Positions 26,330-34,431 of a DNA stretch of 64,000 nt are shown in pieces. Every line of letters begins with the position of its first letter. Within the stretch, counting starts at the first letter, position 1. The stretch is from NCBI GenBank assembly GCA_934647165.1, contig CAKUFA010000008.1, forward strand, positions 1 to 64,000, given 5' to 3'. The notes below the pieces were generated by a model. The model worked only from the letters and a program-made list of their open reading frames with translations, had not been told where the DNA came from and ran no database searches. The stretch comes from an uncultured Clostridia bacterium (GTDB lineage: Bacteria; Bacillota; Clostridia; Christensenellales; Aristaeellaceae). A program made the position numbers and the translations under genes.

Positions 26330-26878
26330 ATGATTCCGCAGCCGGAAGTGACCGCAGTGTTCCACTACGCCTATCGTCCGCTTGCGCCTGAATTCAAGAT
26401 GACGCCGCAGGATGCAGGCTTTTCCCTAACCCTGCTGTATGACGACCGGCTGGTGGCCACGCTGTATAACGAACCCATCCTGCCTCGCTGCCGTATGGAA
26501 TACGCCATGCCGCCGGAGCTGAAAATGCAGTGCCTGAAACTCATTGACGAAGCCAATGGCTGGCTGGGCGGCCTTCCCGCCAGACTGTGTTTGCCGGAAA
26601 GCGAGCATCGTGCGCCGCGCTACGCTTCGCAATTTGGCTTCCAGGGCTATCCGTATATCACCTGTCCGGACATCGGCCTGATGGCACGCTCCGCCTTCGG
26701 AACGCCGGAAGGGCGCGCGGCAAGGCATTTGTGCGCACTATATGAGGATTTGGCGCAGCTGTTCCTTCCCTGCGGCGTGCAGCTGGATGTGGATGGCTAC
26801 GGCATTGCGCCTAACGTGCTGCCCATCCGTGAGGAGCAGATTGTGCCAAACTGGGAAAACGCGGAAAAATTCGGATAA
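26330..26878 (+). CDS. Hypothetical protein, 182 aa
   Basis: I do not recognise a family. The protein is soluble-looking with no signal peptide or membrane helix. Its N terminus reads MIPQPEVTAVFHYAYRPL, it is rich in aromatic residues and Pro, and the C-terminal part is acidic. ATG at 26330 has AAGGGGGAA upstream; it has its own promoter and terminator, so it is a monocistronic gene, divergent from the ABC importer. Codon use is like its neighbours. Confidence 0.8.
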   Translation: MIPQPEVTAVFHYAYRPLAPEFKMTPQDAGFSLTLLYDDRLVATLYNEPILPRCRMEYAMPPELKMQCLKLIDEANGWLGGLPARLCLPESEHRAPRYASQFGFQGYPYITCPDIGLMARSAFGTPEGRAARHLCALYEDLAQLFLPCGVQLDVDGYGIAPNVLPIREEQIVPNWENAEKFG

Positions 26879-26900
26879 CGCCTATCGAAAAACGCATCAA

Positions 26901-26942
26901 AAAACGCCCGGCCGCTGATATGCTTAGCGGCCGGGCGTTTTT
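26901..26942 (+). terminator. Strong terminator after the 182-aa gene
   Basis: 16-bp stem AAAACGCCCGGCCGCT/AGCGGCCGGGCGTTTT with T-run; A/T tails on both sides let it also serve the GT2 gene on the other strand. Confidence 0.92.
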
Positions 26943-27025
26943 CTGCCCAGCTTCATCGAAAAGCCGTTTGACCTGCAAAGGTAACAGACCGAATGCTCCG
27001 GTCTTACAGACAGCCTTGCCAGCGC

Positions 27026-28330
27026 TTACTCTGCAACTGATTTGCTTCCTTCCGCTTCCATGCTGTTTTGGCAAATGGTGTGCTCGGTTTTGACCCAGGT
27101 GTGCTGGTTTCGGCACAAGAGCAGACCCGCCACCTGATTGACCACCGCCACCAGTATGTTCAGCACAAAGCTGACCACCATCAGAGGCAGCGTGGAAAGC
27201 TTGAAGCGGATGCCATTGTCAATCCAGTCTGCCAGATAGAAAAGTGCAAAATAGCTGTAGACAAACAGCACAGCGCCCACAATCAGGCCGGAAAGCGAGT
27301 CGTTTTGCATGGGTACATGATGGAAAGCCGGAATCATCAGCAGCAGCGAAATGATCAATTGCAGCGCCGCCACCACGTAGGAGGACAGGCTGTACATGTA
27401 GGTGAACACACTGATGAATTCCCCAAATGAAATTCGCCCATGCAAGAGGCTGGAGAATACCCTGCGGGTGTTGCGCAGGCACACATACCAATGGCCCTGC
27501 CCCCACCGGAGCTTCTGCCGCATGGAAGCATGCAGGCGTGTGGGCTTTTCATCATACACACGGGTGTTGTGGTTCCACAGGATGCGTTTTCCGGCCAGGG
27601 TGGCTTCCACCTGAATTTCAAAATCCTCTGTGAGGGACATGGTTGTCCAGCCGCCGCGCTGATACAGATATGCGGTGGAAATGGCAAAGCCCGTGCCGCC
27701 TATGGAGCAGTTTAGCCCAAGGCGGTGTTTGGCCAGCTGAAAAAACCGGTTGGTGATGGTATAGCTGGTGTAATAGAACCACGCCACCAGACCCTTTTTG
27801 TTCTTGGCGCCCAAATAACACTGAATGAAATCCGGCTTATCCTTGTCCAGGTACTGGCTGTTTACTTCCCGGAACATATTGCGGTCAATCAGGTTGTCCG
27901 CGTCAAAAATCATCAGCAGGTCATAGCGGTTCTGGTAGTCCCCCAAAGCAAGCAGCGCTTTTTTGAGGGCGATGGGCTTGCCGGTGGGGTCGTCCGGGTG
28001 TTCCTTGCAGGTTTCGATCACCTTTGCACCATGGCTGCGCGCAACAGCGGCCGTGTCATCAGTGCAATTATCGGCAATAATGTAAAAGTCATACAATTCA
28101 GCAGGATAATCCATCTGCTTAAGGTTTTCAATAATATCTCCGATAACCGCCTGCTCGTTGTGGGCAGGCACAAGGACAAGGAACCGGCTTTGCGGATCAT
28201 GCGGCGCATAATCTCTGGTATCACGCTTAAAACCAAAAATCGTCAAAAACATTTGATAAACCAGCATGAACATCAGCCATGCGCCCAGGATGGCAGAAAT
28301 GCCCTCCAAAATGTGCCCCAGCGCCACCAC
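27026..28330 (-). CDS. Membrane glycosyltransferase family 2
   Basis: 434 aa. One N-terminal membrane segment (ISAILGAWLMFMLVYQMFL) is followed by the GT-A domain: VLVPAHNEQAVIGD, IIADNCTDDTAAVA, metal-binding FDADN, LTEDFEIQ (general base TED) and QKLRWGQGHW (the QxxRW motif of processive synthases). Three or four C-terminal membrane segments complete it. It looks like an N-acetylglucosamine or cellulose-type polysaccharide synthase. Start is GTG at 28330 with AGGAGG 9 nt before it; upstream codons carry the promoter. Confidence 0.87.
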   Translation of the reverse strand: MVALGHILEGISAILGAWLMFMLVYQMFLTIFGFKRDTRDYAPHDPQSRFLVLVPAHNEQAVIGDIIENLKQMDYPAELYDFYIIADNCTDDTAAVARSHGAKVIETCKEHPDDPTGKPIALKKALLALGDYQNRYDLLMIFDADNLIDRNMFREVNSQYLDKDKPDFIQCYLGAKNKKGLVAWFYYTSYTITNRFFQLAKHRLGLNCSIGGTGFAISTAYLYQRGGWTTMSLTEDFEIQVEATLAGKRILWNHNTRVYDEKPTRLHASMRQKLRWGQGHWYVCLRNTRRVFSSLLHGRISFGEFISVFTYMYSLSSYVVAALQLIISLLLMIPAFHHVPMQNDSLSGLIVGAVLFVYSYFALFYLADWIDNGIRFKLSTLPLMVVSFVLNILVAVVNQVAGLLLCRNQHTWVKTEHTICQNSMEAEGSKSVAE

Positions 28331-28412
28331 GTGCAAGCTCCTCCTTTGTTGCCGCGCTTTTCCCTCCAGGAGCGCGGTGACCGCGCCGCACGATGCGGCA
28401 CAAATCCCACTT

Positions 28413-28441
28413 ATTAAAACGAATTTCCTTGTATTTGTCAA
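28413..28441 (-). promoter_or_regulatory. Promoter of the GT2 gene
   Basis: TTGACA, 17-bp spacer, TTTAAT; predicted start about 75 nt before the GTG. Confidence 0.75.
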
Positions 28442-28474
28442 GATAGAATCAGACAATTTAGGCGAAACAAAGCA

Positions 28475-28511
28475 AAAACGTCCATGCAGAACAATGTACT
28501 CTGCATGGACG
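28475..28511 (-). terminator. Terminator of the ECF S-component gene
   Basis: 12-bp perfect stem CGTCCATGCAGA/TCTGCATGGACG followed by TTTTTGC on the minus strand. It lies just upstream of the GT2 promoter. Confidence 0.9.
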
Positions 28512-28546
28512 CCCATGGGATAAAGTATTGCAAAACCCTGGCACCA

Positions 28547-29098
28547 TCAAGCTTTGCGGGGATTGAGCGACAAGCCGGCCTTTTCCAGTGCCAGCACCAG
28601 CAACGGAATCAGCACCAGCTGCACAATGATGCCCGGCACAGCGTTCAGCACGGCGCCTGCAAGGAATGCCTGGAACGTGAAGGTGCTGCCCTGCAAGCCT
28701 GCCAGCAGGAAGCGCACCGCTCCCCAGGCCACACGCCCGGCCACCATGGCAACCACCAGGGACGCATAAACGCTCCACACTTTCTTGGGCAGGCGGCTTT
28801 CCAGCACGCCGGCCACCGCGCCGTATACTGCAAGCTCCACCGCCATGGACACTGCTGTGGGGAACATGGGCGGCATGCCGAAAATCACCGAGCGCAGTAG
28901 CGGCGAAACAACGCCGACCGCCAACCCCCACGGCCAGCCGCACAAAAGCCCGCACAGCAGCACGGGAATGTGCATCGGGCACAGCTTGGAACCAATCTCC
29001 GGAATTTGCCCGGTAAGGAACGGCAGCACCAGCGCAAGGCCGAGGAACATGGCGGAGTAGGTCATTTTGCGAATACCGAGGGAAGTTTTTGTAGCCAT
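28547..29098 (-). CDS. ECF transporter S component (substrate unknown)
   Basis: 183 aa, five or six membrane segments. The stretch LCPMHIPVLLCGLLCGWPWG is typical of the ECF_trnsprt S components (PF12822), small proteins that bind a vitamin or similar molecule and share the EcfAAT module encoded elsewhere. AGGTGA lies 7-8 nt before the ATG at 29098. It is monocistronic, with a structured leader and terminator. Pantothenate or another cofactor precursor is possible, but the ligand cannot be read from the sequence. Confidence 0.86.
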   Translation of the reverse strand: MATKTSLGIRKMTYSAMFLGLALVLPFLTGQIPEIGSKLCPMHIPVLLCGLLCGWPWGLAVGVVSPLLRSVIFGMPPMFPTAVSMAVELAVYGAVAGVLESRLPKKVWSVYASLVVAMVAGRVAWGAVRFLLAGLQGSTFTFQAFLAGAVLNAVPGIIVQLVLIPLLVLALEKAGLSLNPRKA

Positions 29099-29271
29099 CA
29101 GTCGATCACCTCATAGTCAAATTTTGCATTGCCCGGCAACAAAAAAGGCACCAGCTCCCCCTTTTTTTGCAAGGGGACGCCGGCACCTTCATGATACCTG
29201 TTTCAACTTCGTAAACAGCAGACCCGGACAAAAGCCCGCTTCTGCGAGCCTGACATCGGCTTCAGCCAACT
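29099..29271 (-). promoter_or_regulatory. Structured attenuator-like leader of the ECF S-component gene
   Basis: A 170-nt leader with hairpins GGC/GCC (TGAA loop), GCTCGC/GCGGGC (AGAA loop), and CTGTTT/AAACAG. It ends in a terminator-like stem (29141-29187) GGTGCCGGC/GCTGGTGCC plus CCCCTT/AAGGGG, followed by TTTTTTG, some 40 nt before the start codon. Such an arrangement indicates ligand- or factor-controlled attenuation. It does not match FMN, TPP, THF, preQ1, cobalamin or lysine consensus cores. Confidence 0.6.
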
Positions 29272-29277
29272 GGTAGA

Positions 29278-29306
29278 ATCATACCACAGCGGCGGCAAAA
29301 TGTCAA
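29278..29306 (-). promoter_or_regulatory. Promoter of the ECF S-component gene
   Basis: TTGACA, 17-bp spacer, TATGAT with extended TGG: near-consensus. Confidence 0.85.
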
Positions 29307-29361
29307 GACGCGGAGCCATCGGGGCAGGGGGCAGTATTTATGCCTGTGCATGCTTTGGGGG

Positions 29362-29390
29362 TTGCGCGGCAGGGGCTGGTGTGTTATAAT
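29362..29390 (+). promoter_or_regulatory. Promoter of yicC-remA-gmk-rpoZ-coaBC
   Basis: TTGCGC, 17-bp spacer, TATAAT, 35 nt before the yicC ATG. Confidence 0.75.
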
Positions 29391-29424
29391 ATATTTTCCA
29401 ATAGTATGTTCCGGAGGTGACGCG

Positions 29425-30297
29425 ATGCGGAGTATGACAGGGTGCGGACGTGGTCAGCTGATGCGCGATAAAACGGAAATGACGCTGGAGCTCAAATGTG
29501 TCAACCACCGTTTTCTGGACATTGCGTGCCGCCTGCCGCGGCAGCTGAGCTTCCTGGAGGAGCCGCTGCGGCGGGGTATTTCGCAGGCGTTGCACCGCGG
29601 GCATGTGGACGTGTTCCTCGCCGTGCGGACATTGGGTGGGGAAACGCGTGCCATCACCGTGAACGAAAACCTGGCCAAGGCTTACTGTGAAGCAGGTCGG
29701 CAGCTGAACGCCCTGACCGGATGCGAAGACGACCTGACCATGGCGCGGCTGATGGCCATGGACGGTGTGCTGGAAATTGCCGATGCGCAGCTGGATGAAG
29801 AAGCGCTGCAAGCCATGTGCAGCGAACTGACGGCCACGGTTTGTGCGCAGGTGTCAGCCATGCGGGAACGCGAAGGTGCAGCTTTGCAAAGCGACCTTGC
29901 GCTGCACCTGGACGCAGTTTCCGCCCTCCGCGGACGGATTGTTGAACGCGCGCCCATGGTGGTGGCAGAGTATCGCCGGAAATTGCAGGAGCGGCTATCA
30001 CAGCTGCCCATCGCGCCGGTAGACCCCGCAAGGCTTGCCCAGGAGGTTGCCTTGCTGGCTGATCGCTGCGCCATTGATGAGGAGCTGTCCCGCCTGCAAA
30101 GCCACATCACCCAGATGCGCGCCTATCTGAACGCGCCGGGTGAAATCGGCAAAAAGATGGATTTCCTGATCCAGGAGCTGAACCGGGAAACCAATACCAT
30201 CGGCTCCAAGGCCAACGACGCTGCCATCGCCCAGCTGGTGGTGGATCTCAAAAGTGAAGTGGAGAAGCTGCGTGAGCAGATTCAGAACGTGGAGTGA
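29425..30297 (+). CDS. yicC: YicC-family endoribonuclease
   Basis: 290 aa. The N terminus MRSMTGCGRGQ and CVNHRFLDIACRLPRQL, and the C terminus EIGKKMDFLIQELNRETNTIGSKANDAAI, are diagnostic of YicC (DUF1732). The family includes a Mn-dependent endoribonuclease (YicC/YloC). GGAGGTG lies before the ATG at 29425. It is first in the operon with remA and gmk, the common Bacillota order. Confidence 0.95.
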   Translation: MRSMTGCGRGQLMRDKTEMTLELKCVNHRFLDIACRLPRQLSFLEEPLRRGISQALHRGHVDVFLAVRTLGGETRAITVNENLAKAYCEAGRQLNALTGCEDDLTMARLMAMDGVLEIADAQLDEEALQAMCSELTATVCAQVSAMREREGAALQSDLALHLDAVSALRGRIVERAPMVVAEYRRKLQERLSQLPIAPVDPARLAQEVALLADRCAIDEELSRLQSHITQMRAYLNAPGEIGKKMDFLIQELNRETNTIGSKANDAAIAQLVVDLKSEVEKLREQIQNVE

Positions 30298-30302
30298 CGT
30301 GA

Positions 30303-30569
30303 ATGAAACTGCTTAACGTAGGATTCGGCAATCTGGTGTCCGCGTCACGGCTGGTGGCCATTGTCGCGCCGGACTCCGCACCGGTCAAGCGCATGGTGCA
30401 GGAGGCGCGGGATCAGGGGCGCGTGATTGACGCGACCAGCGGCCGCCGCACCCGCGCGGTGATCGTGATGGACTCCGGGCACGTGGTATTGTCCCCCCTG
30501 CAGCCGGAAACCGTCGGCGGCCGGTTGGAGGACAAGGGCAAAGGAACGGAAGAGGAGGACGACCCATGA
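30303..30569 (+). CDS. remA: Extracellular matrix regulator RemA (DUF370)
   Basis: 88 aa. The conserved start LLNVGFGNLVSASRLVAIVAPDSAPVKR and the central GRRTRAVIVMDSGHVVLSPL are the RemA signature. RemA is a DNA-binding activator of matrix and osmoprotection genes in B. subtilis. It has an acidic C-terminal tail and overlaps gmk by 4 bp. Confidence 0.93.
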   Translation: MKLLNVGFGNLVSASRLVAIVAPDSAPVKRMVQEARDQGRVIDATSGRRTRAVIVMDSGHVVLSPLQPETVGGRLEDKGKGTEEEDDP

Positions 30570-31171
30570 GGGAAACGCGCAAGGGGATGCTGATGGTGAT
30601 CTCCGGCCCGTCCGGCACAGGCAAAGGCACGCTGGCAGCGCGGCTTTTGCAGGACGATCCAAGCTTTACATTCTCGGTGAGCGTGACCACGCGCGCAAAG
30701 CGTTCCAATGAAATCGAGGATGTGCACTATCATTTCATCACCGAAGAGCGGTATGACGAGCTGCTGGCGCAGGATGCGTTTCTGGAGCACGCCACCGTGC
30801 ACGGCCACCGCTACGGCACGCTCAAAAGCGAAGTCTACGAACGCATCGAGCGCGGACAGAATGTGCTGCTGGACATTGACCCCCAGGGTGCGCGCAAAGT
30901 GATGGAGAAGGAACCCGGCTGCGTGAGCGTGTTCATCCTTCCCCCGAGTTATGAGGCGCTGCGCGTGCGCCTGCACACCCGCAACACGGATGATCCCGTG
31001 GAGATTGAGCGCCGTTTGGGCAATGCCCGCGGCGAGCTGGCGCAGGTAAGCCGCTATCAATACGCCGTTGTGAACGATGACCTGGAACTGGCCTATAGCC
31101 AGCTGTCCGCCATCGCACGCGCTGAAAAACAACGCACAACCCGCTATTTCCCCGTGGTGGAGGATGTGTAA
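30566..31171 (+). CDS. gmk: Guanylate kinase
   Basis: 201 aa. P-loop ISGPSGTGKGTLA, GMP-binding SVTTRAKRSNEIEDVHYHF and LDIDPQGARKV identify it. It phosphorylates GMP and dGMP with ATP. It starts in the ATGA overlap with remA and is followed by rpoZ. Confidence 0.97.
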   Translation: MRETRKGMLMVISGPSGTGKGTLAARLLQDDPSFTFSVSVTTRAKRSNEIEDVHYHFITEERYDELLAQDAFLEHATVHGHRYGTLKSEVYERIERGQNVLLDIDPQGARKVMEKEPGCVSVFILPPSYEALRVRLHTRNTDDPVEIERRLGNARGELAQVSRYQYAVVNDDLELAYSQLSAIARAEKQRTTRYFPVVEDV

Positions 31172-31214
31172 TCCATCCGCTCCCCATGATTGATTTTTGA
31201 AGGAGGAACCCGAT

Positions 31215-31439
31215 ATGTCCATTGTTGATCCTTGCGTCCTCGACCTTTTGAAGCATGCCGATTCCCGCTACACGTTGGTGGTGGAAGCCTCCAAGCGCGG
31301 CCGGCAGATTGTCGGCGGCAGTCAGCCCTACTTTGACAACAAGGATATGAAGCCGCTGAAGACCGCCGTGGAAGAGATCAACCGCGACCTCATCACCTAT
31401 GACCGCCCCACTGAAGAAGAGGAGCAGACCGAAGCATGA
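31215..31439 (+). CDS. rpoZ: RNA polymerase omega subunit
   Basis: 74 aa. RYTLVVEASKRGRQIV matches the omega motif (YxLVxxxAKRARQI), and KPLKTAVEEI follows. GGAGG lies 8 nt before the ATG at 31215; an in-frame ATG 18 nt earlier has no site. It overlaps coaBC by 4 bp. Confidence 0.93.
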   Translation: MSIVDPCVLDLLKHADSRYTLVVEASKRGRQIVGGSQPYFDNKDMKPLKTAVEEINRDLITYDRPTEEEEQTEA

Positions 31440-32644
31440 GCCTGAAAGGCAAGCAGGTTGTGCTGGGCGTGACGGGCGGCATTGCCATCTACAAAAGCGT
31501 GGAGCTGGTTTCCCGGCTGGTAAAGCAGGGGATTGACGTACACGTTATTATGACGAAGAACGCCACCGAATTTGTGACGCCCCTGACCTTTGAAACCATG
31601 AGCCGCAATCCTGTGGCGTTGGATACCTTTGCGCGCCCCGACCACTGGGAGGTGGAGCATATCGCCCTGGCGCAGCGCGCGCAGGTTTTTGCCATCGCCC
31701 CTGCCACCGCCAACATACTGGCCAAAATGGCGCATGGTCTGGCGGACGATATGCTATCCACCACCGTGCTGGCAACAAAAGCGCCGGTGCTTGTTGCGCC
31801 TGCCATGAATACCGGCATGTGGACAGCACAGGCCACGCAGGAGAACATTGCACGGCTGCGCAACCGTGGCGTCCACTTTGTGGGTCCTGCCAGCGGCGCA
31901 TTGGCCTGCGGAGACACAGGCGCAGGCCGCATGAGCGAGCCGGAAGAAATCTGTGAGGCAATCTGTTCCCTTCTGTGCCCCAAGCAGGATTTTGCGGGGC
32001 TGAAAGTGATGATTACCGCAGGAGCAACCCGGGAACGGTTGGATCCTGTGCGTTATCTGACAAACGATTCCTCCGGAAAAATGGGTTTTGCACTGGCGGA
32101 GGTTGCCGCTGCACGCGGTGCGGAAGTGACGCTGGTATGCGGCGCGACGACTGCGCCCGCGCCTGCCGGAATTCCGATTCTTCGGGTTGAATCCACCCAG
32201 GAGCTATACAACGCTGTGACCAGCCGCGCCTCCGAAATGGACGTGATCATTCAGGCTGCCGCACCGGCGGATTATCGCTTTGCGGAAACATATGCCCAAA
32301 AGCTGAAAAAAGCGGACGGCGAACGGCTGACCCTGACGCTGGTGGAAAACCCGGACATTGCCGCCGCTGTCGGTCAGCACAAGCACCCCGGGCAAACGCT
32401 GGTCGGGTTTGCCGCCGAAACCCAGCATGTGTTGGAAAACGCCCGCAAAAAGCTGCAACACAAACACCTTGACCTGATTGTGGCCAACGATGTGACCCGC
32501 CCCGGCGCAGGCTTCAATGTGGATACGAATATCGCAACCATCATCTCTGCCGATAGTGCGGTTGAATATCCTCTGCGCACCAAGCGCCAGCTTGCGGATG
32601 ATATTCTGGATGCGATCACGGATATTCGTGCAAAGCAAGCATAA
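31436..32644 (+). CDS. coaBC: Phosphopantothenoylcysteine decarboxylase/phosphopantothenate-cysteine ligase
   Basis: 402 aa. The CoaC flavoprotein half begins VVLGVTGGIAIYKSVELVSRL and includes PAMNTGMW; the CoaB half from about 185 has ITAGATRERLDPVRYLTNDSSGKMGFALAE and an NDVTRPGAGFNVDTN segment near the C terminus. It makes 4'-phosphopantetheine in CoA biosynthesis. Last gene of the yicC operon, followed by a terminator. Confidence 0.96.
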   Translation: MSLKGKQVVLGVTGGIAIYKSVELVSRLVKQGIDVHVIMTKNATEFVTPLTFETMSRNPVALDTFARPDHWEVEHIALAQRAQVFAIAPATANILAKMAHGLADDMLSTTVLATKAPVLVAPAMNTGMWTAQATQENIARLRNRGVHFVGPASGALACGDTGAGRMSEPEEICEAICSLLCPKQDFAGLKVMITAGATRERLDPVRYLTNDSSGKMGFALAEVAAARGAEVTLVCGATTAPAPAGIPILRVESTQELYNAVTSRASEMDVIIQAAAPADYRFAETYAQKLKKADGERLTLTLVENPDIAAAVGQHKHPGQTLVGFAAETQHVLENARKKLQHKHLDLIVANDVTRPGAGFNVDTNIATIISADSAVEYPLRTKRQLADDILDAITDIRAKQA

Positions 32645-32647
32645 GGG

Positions 32648-32695
32648 AAAGAGGAACGCAGTCACGTTAAAAAGCCGCTGCGTTCCTCTTTTTTT
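32648..32695 (+). terminator. Terminator of the yicC-coaBC operon
   Basis: 14-bp stem AAAGAGGAACGCAG/CTGCGTTCCTCTTT followed by a T-run. Confidence 0.93.
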
Positions 32696-32707
32696 CAGAA
32701 ATCGTCT

Positions 32708-32769
32708 AAAAGCGGACAAGCCGCTCTGCGCAGCCTGCAAAGCTGCGGCAGAGAGCCTGTCCGCTTTTT
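32708..32769. terminator. Long bidirectional hairpin terminator
   Basis: Stem AAAAGCGGACA/TGTCCGCTTTT, then CTCTGC/GCAGAG and CAGC/GCTG in the inner part; U-runs on both strands. It ends the LCP/zinc-ribbon operon on the minus strand. Confidence 0.85.
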
Positions 32770-32796
32770 GCTGTGTCACCGTGTGTCGAACGTGCC

Positions 32797-33552
32797 TCAC
32801 AGCTCGTCCTGCAATTCCTCCAGGGTGAAGGGATATTTCAGCACGCCGTCGGCAGCAGAGGCAATGGTGGCCGCCTGAATGAAAAACACAGGGTTGCCGT
32901 TTTCATCCAGATAAAAGTCTTCTTCTGGGTAAAAATCCTGGGTAAGCATTTCATAGGTCAGATCCGGATCAAAGCTGATCTCGCCATTTTGTCGCTGTTC
33001 TTCAATGATGGACCACACCAGACCCCAAACCAGATCGTTGGCACGGGCAGTTTGCCTGTCCTGCATCCACTCGTCTGCTTCCTGGTCATCCAGGATGCCC
33101 AGCAGCCTGGGCAGGCTGGTCGCGAGGCCTGCGCGCTCACCCTCCAGCAGGAAGGTATGCCCCGCATACACCTCCGTTGCTGCGGCTCCAAGGAACGTTT
33201 CGGTAACCACCAGCACGGAGAAATATTCATCGTTCAGGCAGGTGATCTGCGAGGTGACGTTAGCATAGCTCTGCACCTCCGTCGTCTCCAGCGATTCCGC
33301 CATGATAGGCACCGTAAACGCCAGCGTGTCATCCACCAGATAGGTGTAGAACTCATTGATAGCTCGGGCTGCCTCACCGGTGTCCGCCACAACAGGATAG
33401 CTGTAGCGATAAATAAAGGTCGCCGTATCCTCCGTGGTGCCCTCCGGCCAACAAACGGTGCCTGACAGCGTTCCCGTTGGAGTCACGCTTTCCGCCAGTG
33501 AAACGCCGGATGCAAGCATCAGTGCCACCACCAACGCCAGAAATCGTTTCAT
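32797..33552 (-). CDS. Exported protein, DUF3298/RsiV-like
   Basis: 251 aa. The signal peptide is MKRFLALVVALMLASGVSLA, cleaved after SLA. The mature part begins with a beta-rich region (TFIYRYSYPVVADTGEAARAIN) and ends with FYPEEDFYLDENGNPVFFIQ, a layout like DUF3298 proteins such as RsiV and PdaC C-terminal parts. Function unknown; RsiV-type domains bind lysozyme. It overlaps the flavoprotein gene by 4 bp (ATGA), last in a four-gene operon. Confidence 0.78.
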   Translation of the reverse strand: MKRFLALVVALMLASGVSLAESVTPTGTLSGTVCWPEGTTEDTATFIYRYSYPVVADTGEAARAINEFYTYLVDDTLAFTVPIMAESLETTEVQSYANVTSQITCLNDEYFSVLVVTETFLGAAATEVYAGHTFLLEGERAGLATSLPRLLGILDDQEADEWMQDRQTARANDLVWGLVWSIIEEQRQNGEISFDPDLTYEMLTQDFYPEEDFYLDENGNPVFFIQAATIASAADGVLKYPFTLEELQDEL

Positions 33553-34415
33553 TGCGCAGCCTCCTTCTCCATGCGTGCCAGATCCTCTGCGGCAGAAATG
33601 GCCGCCACATTGCCTTCGCCCACTGCCTTGGCAATTTGCAGGGGCTGACCGATGCAGTCCCCCGCAGCATATACGCCGGGAATGTTGGTTGCCATGCGCC
33701 GGTCAACGCAGATGAACGCCCCCTCCAGCGCAAGGCCGGGCAGCAGCTTTTCCGGGGCAACGACAGGACGAAAGACAAACACCCCGTCATAAGCCTTCTC
33801 GCCTGTGTCGCAGGTTAGAACAATCTGTCCGTTTTTTCCTGAAAGGGACATCGGTTTGCCGGGCTTTAGCGAAAAAGGAACATCCTCCGGCAGCGTATGG
33901 GGCGCCAACTGATAATAGTCCACATGCGCTGCCAGGCGTGAGAGAAACATTGCTTCTTCCACGCCGTCCGTCCAGGCGGATAGCACCGCCACCTGCTTGC
34001 CGCGATAGAACATGCCGTCGCATGTGCCGCACCAGCTTACCCCTTGCCCCAGCAGCGCTTCTTCACCGGGCAGCATCTGCGGACGGGAAACGCCCATACA
34101 TAGCGCCACCGCACGGGATTCGAGAATATCATTGCCTACCAGCGTCATGAAGCTTTTTCCGATTGGCTGCACCTGCCTTGCCACGCCGTGCACAAACTCC
34201 GTGCCCGCGCTTTCCGCCTGCTTATGGAACAGCTCCAGCATTGCCCTGCCGCTTATATCCGGAAGGCCGGGATAATTGCTGATTTTTTCTGCCCGGTACA
34301 GCCAGGTAGATGTGGATTCCGCCCCCGCCACCGTGACGGACAGGCCACGCTTGCGCGCCGTGATGGCGCAGCTGTATGCTGCCGGCCCGGAACCGATGAT
34401 AACCAGATCAAGCAT
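33549..34415 (-). CDS. FAD-dependent NAD(P)-disulphide oxidoreductase, thioredoxin-reductase-like
   Basis: 288 aa. The dinucleotide motif LVIIGSGPAAYSCA starts the protein; the redox motif CGTCDG near residue 128 is of the TrxB CxxC type; the C-terminal GVYAAGDC binds FAD. The family transfers electrons from NAD(P)H to disulphides. No thioredoxin gene is adjacent, and the gene lies between an exported zinc-ribbon protein and a DUF3298-like protein. ATG at 34415 has AAGGAGG at 9-10 nt. It is shorter than B. subtilis TrxB (316 aa). Confidence 0.87.
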   Translation of the reverse strand: MLDLVIIGSGPAAYSCAITARKRGLSVTVAGAESTSTWLYRAEKISNYPGLPDISGRAMLELFHKQAESAGTEFVHGVARQVQPIGKSFMTLVGNDILESRAVALCMGVSRPQMLPGEEALLGQGVSWCGTCDGMFYRGKQVAVLSAWTDGVEEAMFLSRLAAHVDYYQLAPHTLPEDVPFSLKPGKPMSLSGKNGQIVLTCDTGEKAYDGVFVFRPVVAPEKLLPGLALEGAFICVDRRMATNIPGVYAAGDCIGQPLQIAKAVGEGNVAAISAAEDLARMEKEAAQ

Positions 34416-34431
34416 GGTTGCCGTATCCTCC

